Source: Frankia gtarii
GTDB taxonomy: Bacteria > Actinomycetota > Actinomycetes > Frankiales > Frankiaceae
DNA length: 49,090 nucleotides
Direction of reading: 5' to 3'
Assembly: GCF_025403375.1 (NCBI RefSeq)
Contig: NZ_JAMPTM010000018.1
Location: 1-49,090, forward strand
The notes beneath the pieces were generated by a model. That model searched no databases. It saw only the letters and a list, made by a program, of their open reading frames with translations, and was not told the DNA's origin. The number at the start of each line of letters is the position of its first letter. The stretch's first letter is position 1. Position numbers and translations under genes: made by a program. Shown one piece after another: positions 35,972 through 44,161 of this stretch.

Positions 35972-36141
35972 CCGTCCCGTCGCGCTGACATTCCGCCGCA
36001 GCCAGGCGAGGTTGATCTTCACGGGGAAGGGGGCCGCGGCCTCGATCACTCCGGTGTGAACATCGCCGACCTGGTAGATCTGCGCGACCAGCGCATCGCG
36101 TCGTCGGCTCACACTTGGGCCGGGTGCGGCGTTCTTCTGGC

Positions 36142-36630
36142 ATGGGGCGAGAACCGTTCGAGGTCGTCGTCGAACGCTACGGGCCGATGGTGCTGCGGGT
36201 CTGCTGGGCCGTTGTCGGGCCGACGCTGGCCGAGGACGCCTGGTCAGAGACGTTTCTCGCCGCGCTGCGGGCCTACCCTCAGCTGGCGCCGGACAGCAAC
36301 GTCGAGGCGTGGCTGGTGACGATCGCCCGGAACAAGGCGATCGACCAGCTTCGCGCCCAGTCACGGCGTCCGGCGCCGACGGAGCGTCTGCCGGAGTCGA
36401 TCAGGTGGGAGGAACCCGACGCCGGCCTGGACCTGTGGGACGCCCTGAGGCGACTGCCCCGGAAACAACGGGAGACCGTCGCTTACCACTACCTGGCCGG
36501 ACTTCCCTACCCCGAGGTCGCCCGGCTCCTCGGCGGCAACCCGGCGTCCGCGCGGCGAGCCGGTGCCGACGGCATCGCGTCGCTCCGGAACATGCTCGCG
36601 CCTTCGGCGCGGGAGAAAGGGCCGAGATGA
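36142..36630 (+). CDS. ECF RNA polymerase sigma factor
   Basis: A 162-residue two-domain sigma factor. Region 2: FEVVVERYGPMVLRVCWAVV, EDAWSETFLAALRAYPQL and VEAWLVTIARNKAIDQLRAQ. Region 4: ALRRLPRKQRETVAYHYLAG and PEVARLLGGNPASARRAG. No anti-sigma gene is adjacent. Its stop overlaps the start of the alkyltransferase gene by four bases, so it probably directs, with itself, a response to DNA alkylation. The start is uncertain: ATG 36142 lacks a good ribosome site and TTG 36115 is an alternative. Confidence 0.88.
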   Translation: MGREPFEVVVERYGPMVLRVCWAVVGPTLAEDAWSETFLAALRAYPQLAPDSNVEAWLVTIARNKAIDQLRAQSRRPAPTERLPESIRWEEPDAGLDLWDALRRLPRKQRETVAYHYLAGLPYPEVARLLGGNPASARRAGADGIASLRNMLAPSAREKGPR

Positions 36631-37241
36631 CTGGTCAGGACTTTCCGGAACCGGGCCCTTTCGCCACCCTGTCCGGCGCTGAGGTGGACCTGGGCCGGCT
36701 GCGCCTGCGGCTGGTGGCCGAGGCGGAGCGGGAGAGCCTGCTCGACGTGGTGTACCGCACCGTGGACGCGCCGGTCGGGCGGCTCCTGCTCGCCGCGACC
36801 CGCCGGGGGCTGGTGCGGGTGGCGTACGAGGTGGAGGGCCACGACACCGTCCTCGCGACCCTGGCCGAGCGGATCAGCCCCCGCATCCTGAAGGCAGGTG
36901 GGCGGCTCGACACCGTTGCCGGGCAGCTCGACGACTATTTCTCCCGGGCCCGGTCCGGCTTCGAGGTGGATCTCGACCTGCGACTCGCGTCCAGATTCCG
37001 GCTCACGGTGTTGGAGCACCTACGGGAGATCCCCTACGGCAGCACGGCGAGCTACGCGGCGGTGGCCGCGCTGGCCGGAAGCCCGCGCGCGGTCCGGGCC
37101 GTCGGCACGGCCTGCGCGACGAATCCGCTGCCCATCGTCGTGCCATGCCATCGCGTGGTGCGCAGTGACGGCGGGATCGGCCGGTACGTCGGGGGCGACG
37201 ACGCCAAGCGGGCCCTCCTTCGGCTCGAAGGAGCGATCTGA
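36627..37241 (+). CDS. ogt: methylated-DNA--protein-cysteine S-methyltransferase (Ogt type)
   Basis: A 204-residue suicide DNA-repair protein that takes methyl groups from O6-methylguanine. The active site is PIVVPCHRVVRSDG with the acceptor Cys at about residue 173; the preceding helix is STASYAAVAALAGSPRAVRAV and the C-terminal GGDDAKRALLRLEG is canonical. The N-terminal ~90 residues form the family's first domain plus a 30-residue extension. Translationally coupled (ATGA) to the ECF sigma factor. Confidence 0.94.
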   Translation: MTGQDFPEPGPFATLSGAEVDLGRLRLRLVAEAERESLLDVVYRTVDAPVGRLLLAATRRGLVRVAYEVEGHDTVLATLAERISPRILKAGGRLDTVAGQLDDYFSRARSGFEVDLDLRLASRFRLTVLEHLREIPYGSTASYAAVAALAGSPRAVRAVGTACATNPLPIVVPCHRVVRSDGGIGRYVGGDDAKRALLRLEGAI

Positions 37242-37383
37242 GGTCAGCGGGCCATCCCCGGAGCGTCGGATCGCAACCGGCACCTCACGTTCTGGGCGGT
37301 CCCGGCGTCTTCCGGATGAGAGACGCACCGGCGCTCTCGCCGCCGACGCCATGGCGGCGTGCTGACACTCGGATTGGACACGC

Positions 37384-38118
37384 ATGGCTGTCGCACTCGT
37401 CACGGGAAGCAGCCGCGGCCTGGGCTTCGCTACCGCGCAGGCCCTCGGCCGCCTCGGCTGTCGGGTCATCGTCACCGCACGCGACCAGGCCTCGGCGGAC
37501 AGGGCCGCAGCCGATCTGAGGGCGAACGGGTACGACACCGCGGGGCTGGCGCTCGACGTCACGTCGCCTGACAGCGTCGAGGCAGCCGCGAACCGGGTGC
37601 TGGCACTGGACGGCAGGCTGGACATCCTGGTCAACAACGCTGGAATCCTGCCCGAGGCCACCGACGGTGAGCAGCACGAGTTCGCCTCCCTCGCGTTGTT
37701 CAAGGACACGTACGCCACCAACGTCTTCGGCCCGGTCGCGGTCACCGAGGCGTTCCTGCCCCTGCTGCGCGAGAGCCCGGCCGGACGGATCGTCAACGTC
37801 TCCACGACGATGGGTTCGCTCAACGACCAGGCCAGTCCCGCATCGCCGTACTACTCCACGGTCGTGCCGGCATACCAGAGCTCGAAGGCGGCGCTCAACA
37901 GCGTCACGATCGCCCTGGCCAAGAAGCTCGCCGGCACCTCCATCAAGGTCGTCTCTGTCTGCCCCGGTTTCGTGCGGACCGACCTGACGCCCATCAACAG
38001 AGAGCAGGCGCCGCTGACCGCGGAGCAGGCGTCGGAGGTCGTCGTCCGGGCCGCGACCTTGCCGGCGGACGCGGCCTCGGGAACGTTCTTCGACCAGAAC
38101 GGCGCGGTGGCCTGGTAG
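37384..38118 (+). CDS. short-chain dehydrogenase/reductase
   Basis: A 244-residue classical SDR. Cofactor motif TGSSRGLGFATAQALG (residues 8-23), NNAGILPEA (NNAG at ~84), catalytic Ser in VNVSTTMGSL, and YQSSK with Tyr/Lys at about 161/165. The PGFVRTDLTP loop and a final QNGAVAW follow. The ARD after the second beta strand (VIVTARDQ) suggests NADP. The substrate is not visible; carbonyl reductase-like SDRs have this layout. It lies 142 bases after ogt with no clear operon link. Confidence 0.9.
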   Translation: MAVALVTGSSRGLGFATAQALGRLGCRVIVTARDQASADRAAADLRANGYDTAGLALDVTSPDSVEAAANRVLALDGRLDILVNNAGILPEATDGEQHEFASLALFKDTYATNVFGPVAVTEAFLPLLRESPAGRIVNVSTTMGSLNDQASPASPYYSTVVPAYQSSKAALNSVTIALAKKLAGTSIKVVSVCPGFVRTDLTPINREQAPLTAEQASEVVVRAATLPADAASGTFFDQNGAVAW

Positions 38119-38203
38119 ACGGGCGAATCACCACGCTGTGGCTGGGCACAGTAGCAGTGAGTTGTTATCCGTGTGGTCGATCCGTGGCCGCCAGGGAGAT
38201 GCG

Positions 38204-41200
38204 ATGAGCGCCTCGATCGGATCAGTGGCCAGAGCGGCCAGAGCGGCCAGTGACCCTGCCTCGGGCCGTCCTGCCGCGGCCGACGAGGCGCGTGCCGGCC
38301 TGGCCACGCAGGGCGCGCCAGGGCTGGCGGTACGGCGGGTCGACGACAGCTGCCCGCTTTCACTGTGGCTGGCCTGGCCCGGCGCCGGCCCGCCGCTGGC
38401 CGACGTCGTCCCGATGCTCGCCAATCTCGGCCTGCGGGCAGAGAACCAACATCCTCTTGAGCCAGCCGGCCCGGGCGACGGGTGCGTAACCGGCGAAACC
38501 GTCAGCGTCGACGAGTATCGGATTCTCGGTCCCCCCGAGCTGGCCACCCAGGCGTTGGCGCAGGTCGGCGAGCTGGGCGAGACGCTGAGGGCAATCTGGG
38601 TGGGGCGGGCGGACAGCGACCCACTCGACCGGCTGGTGCTGACCGCGGGGCTGGCCGCCGGCGAGGTTGCGCTGCTGCGCGCCCTGCTGCGGTACCTGCT
38701 GCACGCCGGGCTGCCGCTGAGCGAGGCGTACGGGCATCGGATGCTGACCGCGCGCGCGTCCTTCGCGCGGGACCTCGTCGCGCTGTTCCACGCTCGGATG
38801 CGTCCCGGTGCCGAAGACCCGGACGGCGCCGCGGACTTGGCGGCCAGCCTTGACCGCGACCTGGACACGGTCGCCGGCGTCGATGAGGACCTGCTGCTCA
38901 CCCGCCTGCGCGACGTCGTCCTCGCCGTCGTGCGCACCACCTACTACCTGCCGGGCGAGGCGCTCGCGGTGAAGCTCGACCCAGGCCGGCTGCGATGGTT
39001 GCCGCGTCCCCTTCCCGCGGCCGAGGTCTTCGTGAGTACGGCGCGCTTCGACGCCCTGCACCTGCGCGCCGGGCTGGTCGCCCGCGGCGGGATCCGCTGG
39101 TCCGACCGTACTGAGGACCTGCGTGCCGAGATCGCCGGGCTGATGAAGGCACAGCGGGTCAAGAACGCGCTGATCGTGCCCGACGGCGCCAAGGGCGGCT
39201 ATGTCCTGCGGCACCCCCCGGACGACCCGCGGCGGCGGGAGGCTGAGGGCCGCGCCTGCTACGCGGCCTTCATCCGCGCGTTGCTGGCACTGACCGACAA
39301 CCGGGTCGACGGGGCCACCGTCCGCCGGCCCGGACTGGTGTGTCACGACGGCGAGGACAGCTATCTCGTCGTCGCGGCGGACAAGGGCACGGCCCGGTTC
39401 TCCGACCTGGCGAACGCGATCGCCGTCGAGTCCGGCTACTGGCTCGGCGACGCCTTCGCCTCCGGCGGCCGGACCGGCTACGACCACAAGGCGCTGGGGA
39501 TCACCGCCCGGGGCGTCTGGGAGTCGGTGCGGCGCCACTTTGCCGAGCTGGGGGTGGACGCCGACGCTGAACCGATCACCGTCGTCGGGATCGGGGACAT
39601 GTCGGGGGACGTGTTCGGCAACGGGCTGCTGCAGTCGGACCAGCTGCGCCTCGTCGCCGCGTTCGACCACCGGCACCTCTTCCTCGACCCCGACCCCGAC
39701 CCGGACCGCTCGTATACGGAGCGGCGGCGGCTTGCGGCGCTGCCCACCAGCAGCTGGGACGACTACGAGCGGTCGGCGCTGTCCGCCGGTGGCGGCGTGT
39801 TTCCGCTGTCGGCCCGACGGGTCCCGCTGTCCCCGCAGATCCGTGCCCGGCTGCGGGTGGACGCCGAAAGCCTGACCGTGGACGAGCTGATCCGGTCGAT
39901 CCTGCGGGCGCCGGTCGACCTGCTGTGGAACGGCGGGATCGGCACCTGGGTCAAGGCATCGCGCGAGGACCACCACGCGGTCGGCGACAAGGCACGCGAC
40001 CGCTGCCGGGTCGACGCGTCCGAACTGCGTGCGAGAGTCGTGGCCGAGGGGGGCAACCTCGGCCTGACGGAGGCGGCCAGGGTCGAGTACTGCCTGGCGG
40101 GCGGCCGATGCAACACCGACTTCATCGACAACTCGGCCGGCGTCGACTGCTCGGACCGCGAGGTGAACCTCAAGATCGGTCTTGCTGCCGCCGGCCGCGT
40201 GCCTGGTCCGATCGGTGGGAGCTCGCCGGGCACTGCTCCGGTGGACCCGTCCGGGCGCGACGATCTGCTGGCGGCGGCCACGGGCGAGGTCGTGCAGCTG
40301 GTCCTCGCCGACTCTGCCCGGCAGGTGCTGTCGCTGAGCGTCTCCGAACGGCAGGCCGCCGTGTCGGTCGAGGGCATGGCTCGGCTCACCGGTCACCTCG
40401 TCTCCGCGGGCATCCTCGACCCGTCCGTCGACCCCGTCCCGGACCAGGAGGTGATGCGCGCGCGGATGGGCAGGGGCCCGGTGCTGACCCGTCCCGAGAT
40501 CGCGATCCTGCACGCCTACGGCAAACGCGAGGTCTTCGGCGAGCTCGTCGGGTCGGACCTGCTGGCCGAGCCGGCGACCGCCGAGACGCTGGACGCCTAC
40601 CTGCCGGCCACGCTCCGTCCCCTGATCGGCCCACGGTTCGACCGGCATCCGCTGTGGCGGGCGATCGCCGCATCCCAGCTCGCCAACGACCTCGTCGACC
40701 GGGTCGGCGCCGGCTTCCTGTTCCGGCTGGAGGAACTGACCGGTGCGCCGCCGGTTGACGGTGTCCGTGCCTTCCTCATCACCCGGGACCTGTTCGGGCT
40801 GGCCTGGGTCTGGGAGGCGGTCGACGGCCATCACCAGCCGGCCGCGGGAACGCCATGCCGGGCCCGCCGCCGTGGCGACGTGCCCGGCGGCGACCGGGTC
40901 GACGCCGCCGTCGAGGCACTGCTGCGGTGTCGCACGCTGCAGGAGTACGCGGCCCAGTGGCTGTTGCGGCGGCGGCCGAGGCCGCTGGACCTGACCGCCG
41001 AGACCATGCGGTACTACGACGGCGTCAGCGAGGTGGCGATGGCGCTGCCGGAGACGCTGCGCAGCCTGGGCGCCCGGGAGGAACTCGACGCCATCGAGAC
41101 CGTGCGGCGTCGGCTGCTCGGCGCCGGCCTGCCGCTGCGCGCGGCGGAGCAGGTCGCGAGGCTGAAGGCGATGGTCAACGCCCTCGACATCGTCGACGTG

Positions 41201-41563
41201 GCGCTGCAGCACGACATCGCGGTGACCGAGGTGCTGACCGAGTACTTCGACCTCGGCGTTCGGCTCGGGCTGGGCCGGCTGACCACCCGTATCGTCGACC
41301 GACCCGGGGACTCCTACTGGGAGACGATGGCGAAGGCGTCGCTGCGGTCGAAGCTTGCCAGCAGCCATGCCCGGCTGGTCGAGGCGCTGCTGGCGAGGGC
41401 GGGTGGCGATCTGGACACGGCGGTCAGGCGGGCCGCCCGCAGCGGTGGCGTCAGCCGGGTCCGCGCGGTGGTGGACGAGGTGGTGGAGGCGCCGGAGGTC
41501 ACCAGTGCCATGGTGGCCGCGGTCGTGCTCCGGCTCGACGACCTGGCGGACCTCGTCCCCTGA
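38204..41563 (+). CDS. NAD-specific glutamate dehydrogenase, GDH180-like but N-terminally short
   Basis: Oxidises glutamate to 2-oxoglutarate with NAD. The 1119-residue product has the large-GDH catalytic core: RGGIRWSDRTEDLRAEIAGL, KNALIVPDGAKGGYVL with the catalytic Lys, GIGDMSGDVFGNGLL (~470), DPDRSYTERRRL, LWNGGIGTWVKAS and AEGGNLGLTEAARVEY, and the helical C-terminus (TRDLFGLAWVWEAVD, SLRSKLASSHARL). Bacterial GDH180 enzymes have about 1600 residues; roughly 450-500 N-terminal ones, including the ACT-like regulatory parts, are absent, and the upstream DNA is occupied by an SDR. GGGAG precedes ATG 38204. The N-terminus carries 9-bp tandem repeats (RAARAA). It may be a naturally short, deregulated form or a partly degraded paralogue. 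Confidence 0.88.
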   Translation: MSASIGSVARAARAASDPASGRPAAADEARAGLATQGAPGLAVRRVDDSCPLSLWLAWPGAGPPLADVVPMLANLGLRAENQHPLEPAGPGDGCVTGETVSVDEYRILGPPELATQALAQVGELGETLRAIWVGRADSDPLDRLVLTAGLAAGEVALLRALLRYLLHAGLPLSEAYGHRMLTARASFARDLVALFHARMRPGAEDPDGAADLAASLDRDLDTVAGVDEDLLLTRLRDVVLAVVRTTYYLPGEALAVKLDPGRLRWLPRPLPAAEVFVSTARFDALHLRAGLVARGGIRWSDRTEDLRAEIAGLMKAQRVKNALIVPDGAKGGYVLRHPPDDPRRREAEGRACYAAFIRALLALTDNRVDGATVRRPGLVCHDGEDSYLVVAADKGTARFSDLANAIAVESGYWLGDAFASGGRTGYDHKALGITARGVWESVRRHFAELGVDADAEPITVVGIGDMSGDVFGNGLLQSDQLRLVAAFDHRHLFLDPDPDPDRSYTERRRLAALPTSSWDDYERSALSAGGGVFPLSARRVPLSPQIRARLRVDAESLTVDELIRSILRAPVDLLWNGGIGTWVKASREDHHAVGDKARDRCRVDASELRARVVAEGGNLGLTEAARVEYCLAGGRCNTDFIDNSAGVDCSDREVNLKIGLAAAGRVPGPIGGSSPGTAPVDPSGRDDLLAAATGEVVQLVLADSARQVLSLSVSERQAAVSVEGMARLTGHLVSAGILDPSVDPVPDQEVMRARMGRGPVLTRPEIAILHAYGKREVFGELVGSDLLAEPATAETLDAYLPATLRPLIGPRFDRHPLWRAIAASQLANDLVDRVGAGFLFRLEELTGAPPVDGVRAFLITRDLFGLAWVWEAVDGHHQPAAGTPCRARRRGDVPGGDRVDAAVEALLRCRTLQEYAAQWLLRRRPRPLDLTAETMRYYDGVSEVAMALPETLRSLGAREELDAIETVRRRLLGAGLPLRAAEQVARLKAMVNALDIVDVALQHDIAVTEVLTEYFDLGVRLGLGRLTTRIVDRPGDSYWETMAKASLRSKLASSHARLVEALLARAGGDLDTAVRRAARSGGVSRVRAVVDEVVEAPEVTSAMVAAVVLRLDDLADLVP

Positions 41564-41588
41564 CAGGAGCGCGCCCTAGGCTGAGTGG

Positions 41589-42512
41589 GTGCTCGTGGCG
41601 TATCTGTCGGCTTTCGCATGCGCCGTCTGCTATGGCGTCGGTTCGATCCTGCAGAGCATCGGCGCCCGCCGGACCGCGACGACCGCCGGCGCCCTGGATC
41701 CCCGCCTGCTGGTGCGGCTTGCGGTGCAGGTTCCCTACCTCGTCGGGATGGGGCTGGACCTGGTCGGCTGGGTGCTCTCGCTGGTCGCGGTGCGTTCCCT
41801 GCCGTTGTTCGCCGTCCAGGCGATCCTGGTGGCCAGCGTCGGCGTGACGGCGGTGCTGGCGAGGATCTTCCTGCGGGTTCGGTTGGACCGGGCCCAGGCG
41901 GCTGCCCTGGTCGTACTCGGGCTCGGAGTGGTGCTGCTCGCGGCCACCGCCGCGCCGGGAAAACCGCGACCGGTGGGGTCGACGGCCGCCGTCCTGATCG
42001 CGCTCGGCATCCTGCCGACGGCCCTGGGCTGTTTCTGGGCCGGCCGGGCGCTGTCCGAGGGGCGCGCCGTCCTTGCCCTCGGCGGCCTGTCCGGCCTGGC
42101 GTTCGGCGGGACGGCGCTGTGCGCTCGTGCGTTGGAGGCCGACCACACCCTCGTCGAGGTCGTCGCCGATCCCCTCTCCTGGGCGCTGCTGATCTACGGG
42201 GTGGTCGGCATGGTCGCGTTCGCGGCGGCCCTGCAGCGGGGCTCGGTCACGATCGCCATGGCGGGGCAGGCGACGGCGGAGACCGTCGTTCCCGCGATCA
42301 TCGGGCTGACCCTGCTGGGCGACCACGCCAGGTCCGGCAGCGGTGGGATCGCGACGACGGGTTTCGTGCTCACGGTCCTCGCGGCGGCCTGGCTCGCCGC
42401 CCACAGCCGGGTCGAGCCCGACGCGGTGACCACACCGCCCCCGTCGGACGCGGTGGGTTCGGCCGTCCAAACGGACCCGACCCCGGACCCGACCCCGGCC
42501 GAGCGATGTTGA
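41589..42512 (+). CDS. DMT-superfamily-like integral membrane protein
   Basis: A 307-residue protein with nine to ten predicted helices in two halves (e.g. LSAFACAVCYGVGSILQSI, LVGWVLSLVAVRSLPLFAV, AAALVVLGLGVVLLAATAA; then IALGILPTALGCFWAG, ALLIYGVVGMVAFAAALQ, GFVLTVLAAAWLAAH). The pattern PLFAVQAILVASVGVTAVLA resembles EamA/DMT transporters and the NIPA-like group. Its hydrophilic Pro/Asp-rich tail is unusual. Starts at GTG 41589, 25 bases after the glutamate dehydrogenase, so co-transcription is possible. The cargo is unknown. Confidence 0.75.
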   Translation: MLVAYLSAFACAVCYGVGSILQSIGARRTATTAGALDPRLLVRLAVQVPYLVGMGLDLVGWVLSLVAVRSLPLFAVQAILVASVGVTAVLARIFLRVRLDRAQAAALVVLGLGVVLLAATAAPGKPRPVGSTAAVLIALGILPTALGCFWAGRALSEGRAVLALGGLSGLAFGGTALCARALEADHTLVEVVADPLSWALLIYGVVGMVAFAAALQRGSVTIAMAGQATAETVVPAIIGLTLLGDHARSGSGGIATTGFVLTVLAAAWLAAHSRVEPDAVTTPPPSDAVGSAVQTDPTPDPTPAERC

Positions 42513-42523
42513 GGGTGGCCGCC

Positions 42524-42835
42524 TCAGCGTTCGGGCGTGGCCAGGATCTTGAACAGCATGGTGTTGGCGCTGGTCAGCGCCTGGGTGTCGACTGAGCGCA
42601 GACAGGTGACGAGGCTGGCTTTCGCCACGAACGTGACCAGGCCCATCACGGCCCACAGGCCGCCGCCGAGATCGACGCAGAACCCTTCGCTGGTCGCGTG
42701 CTCCACGACCAGGGCAACCAGCACGGTCGGCTCGTCGACGATCTCGTTGTAGACGGTGGAACTGAGCACGAGCACGGCCTGGGGCGTCGGTCCGGTGTTC
42801 GCAGTCCAGAGCTCCCCGCGCCGCGGTGGTCTCAC
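42524..42835 (-). CDS. MazF/PemK-like toxin candidate
   Basis: A 103-residue protein starting at GTG 42835, which overlaps the antitoxin's stop by four bases (GTGA). The N-terminus RPPRRGELWTANTGPTPQ resembles the RGEVW...L opening of MazF endoribonucleases, followed by AVLVLSSTVYNEIVD (as in RPVLVVS..xFN) and TVLVALVVE; a Gly-rich LGGGLWAVMGLVTFVAKASL fills the central region, where MazF has the DQ(V)R element. The match is by pattern, not a search, and the usual Arg/Thr catalytic pair is not clear, so the activity is unproven. Confidence 0.55.
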   Translation of the reverse strand: MRPPRRGELWTANTGPTPQAVLVLSSTVYNEIVDEPTVLVALVVEHATSEGFCVDLGGGLWAVMGLVTFVAKASLVTCLRSVDTQALTSANTMLFKILATPER

Positions 42836-43095
42836 GGGGTGGTGTCGGTCAGGGTGGGATGTCCGGTGGCTGCGAGGGCCTGCTGGTTGGCCTCCCCGAA
42901 GGCCAGGGCCGCCTGCGCCACGGCCGGGTTGGCCCGGATCCAGGCCCCGTGCGCGGCGCAACGTCGGCGCATGTCCTCGCCGTCGAGCACGCCCTCGATC
43001 CAGGCGTTCATCGAGATGTGGTCGGCCTCGGCGTGGCGCCGGACCGACTCGTAGGCCTCGGCCGAGAGCCGTAGCGTGATCGTCCGAGTGGTCAT
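42832..43095 (-). CDS. HicB/RHH-type antitoxin
   Basis: An 87-residue protein: TTRTITLRLSAEAYESVRRH followed by AEADHISMNAWIEGVLDGE is a ribbon-helix-helix of the type in HicB/Arc antitoxins, with a helical C-terminus (AHGAWIRANPAVAQAALAFG) likely to hold the toxin. ATG 43095 is preferred; ATG 43104 adds MSR. First gene of a two-gene operon with the toxin candidate. As in other TA pairs the RHH should repress its own promoter in the 159 bases shared with the divergent dioxygenase gene. Confidence 0.75.
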   Translation of the reverse strand: MTTRTITLRLSAEAYESVRRHAEADHISMNAWIEGVLDGEDMRRRCAAHGAWIRANPAVAQAALAFGEANQQALAATGHPTLTDTTP

Positions 43096-43192
43096 GCGGC
43101 TCATGCTAGCAAGATCTGCTGTCAGTTCGTGGCATACGAGCGATGGGGAACACGTGACAGTTCGCCGACCAGCCGTGGCATGCCTCCGTACG

Positions 43193-43239
43193 CTGAAAGT
43201 CCGTTTCATGACGACCCTGAAGGTCCATTGCACGACGAC
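43193..43239 (+). repeat. 23-bp imperfect direct repeat upstream of the dioxygenase gene
   Basis: Positions 43193-43215 and 43217-43239 match at 19 of 23 bases (CTGAA-GTCC-TT-CA-GACGAC). They sit immediately before the AAGGAG ribosome site of the dioxygenase and might be an operator for it or for the divergent antitoxin operon. Confidence 0.55.
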
Positions 43240-43254
43240 AAGGAGCACGAGCCA

Positions 43255-44103
43255 GTGTCGACCGCGTCTGCTTCCTCCCCGCTCGAATCCGCCGCCGGCG
43301 GTGTGCGCATGCCCGCGATCTACGCCACCCAGGGCGCCCCGCCGCTGATCGACCATCCGCACTGGACCGCCGAGCTCGCCGCGTGGGGCCGGGCGTTGCC
43401 GCGTCCCCGGGCGATCCTGGTGATCTCCGCGCACTGGGAGCAGAACCCGATCGCGTACGGGGCGACGACCACGCCCGTCCCGCTGTACTACGACTTCTAC
43501 GGCTTCCCCGAGCGCTTCTACCGGCTGAGCTTCCCGGCTCCCGGAGCCCCCGGCCTCGTCGCCGACGTCGCCCGCCTGCTCGGGCCCGGCCAGCCCCTCG
43601 TCGCGCAGCCCGACCGCGGGCTCGACCACGGGGCCTTCATCCCGCTGATCTACATGTACCCGGACGCGGACGTTCCCGTGCTGCAGATCTCCCTGCCCAC
43701 GCAGGATCCGGTGGGTCTGCTGGAGCTCGGCCGGCGGCTGGCGCCGCTGCGCGACGACGGTGTGCTGATCTTCGCCACCGGCCTGCTCACCCACTCCACC
43801 GGCCACGCCGACCTGTCGAACCCGGACAGCAGCCCCCACCCGGACGTGGCCGCCTTCGACGCCTGGGTGGCCGACGCGCTCGGCCGCGGCGACCTCGACG
43901 CCCTGGTCCACTACCGCGACCGCGCGCCCGGGGTGCGCCGGGCCCTGCCGAGCCAGGAACACTTCGTCCCGCTGTTCGTGGCCCTGGGCGCCGCCCTCGA
44001 CACCCCCGGGCCGGTGATCTTCCCGCACCACGGCTTCTGGTACGGCAACTCGATGCGCTCGGTCCAGTTCGGTGCGGCGGCGACGGCCGACGTTCCGGCC
44101 TGA
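43255..44103 (+). CDS. DODA/LigB-type class III extradiol dioxygenase
   Basis: A 282-residue non-heme iron ring-opening dioxygenase of the DODA-type (LigB) family, which also includes plant betalamic-acid synthases. Family marks: YATQGAPPLIDHPHW with the first His ligands near the start, VISAHWEQNPIAYG, RGLDHGAFIPLIYMYPDADVPVLQISL, and the C-terminal HHGFWYGNSMRSVQFG. GTG 43255 follows AAGGAG; longer frames exist upstream but start within the promoter region. Substrate (a catechol) unknown. Confidence 0.9.
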   Translation: MSTASASSPLESAAGGVRMPAIYATQGAPPLIDHPHWTAELAAWGRALPRPRAILVISAHWEQNPIAYGATTTPVPLYYDFYGFPERFYRLSFPAPGAPGLVADVARLLGPGQPLVAQPDRGLDHGAFIPLIYMYPDADVPVLQISLPTQDPVGLLELGRRLAPLRDDGVLIFATGLLTHSTGHADLSNPDSSPHPDVAAFDAWVADALGRGDLDALVHYRDRAPGVRRALPSQEHFVPLFVALGAALDTPGPVIFPHHGFWYGNSMRSVQFGAAATADVPA

Positions 44104-44161
44104 TCAGCGGCGGGCGCCGGGAGTGGCACCGCCCAGAAGATGCGCCCAGCAGGGGTGATGG

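Noticed and set aside
35983-36090. Minus-strand peptide GDVHTGVIEAAAPFPVKINL, similar to the end of Uma2-type nucleases
   Set aside because: Too short and no start or catalytic part; could be chance. Kept only as a hint of another remnant.
38360-41368. 1002-codon open frame antisense to glutamate dehydrogenase
   Set aside because: Long antisense frames are expected in very GC-rich coding DNA. Composition is Gln/Gly/Arg/Pro-rich with no domain, while the plus strand has all GDH motifs.
42832-44031. 399-codon open frame on the minus strand across the dioxygenase gene
   Set aside because: Only its last 88 codons are real (the antitoxin). The rest is the antisense shadow of the LigB-type gene, with no family resemblance.
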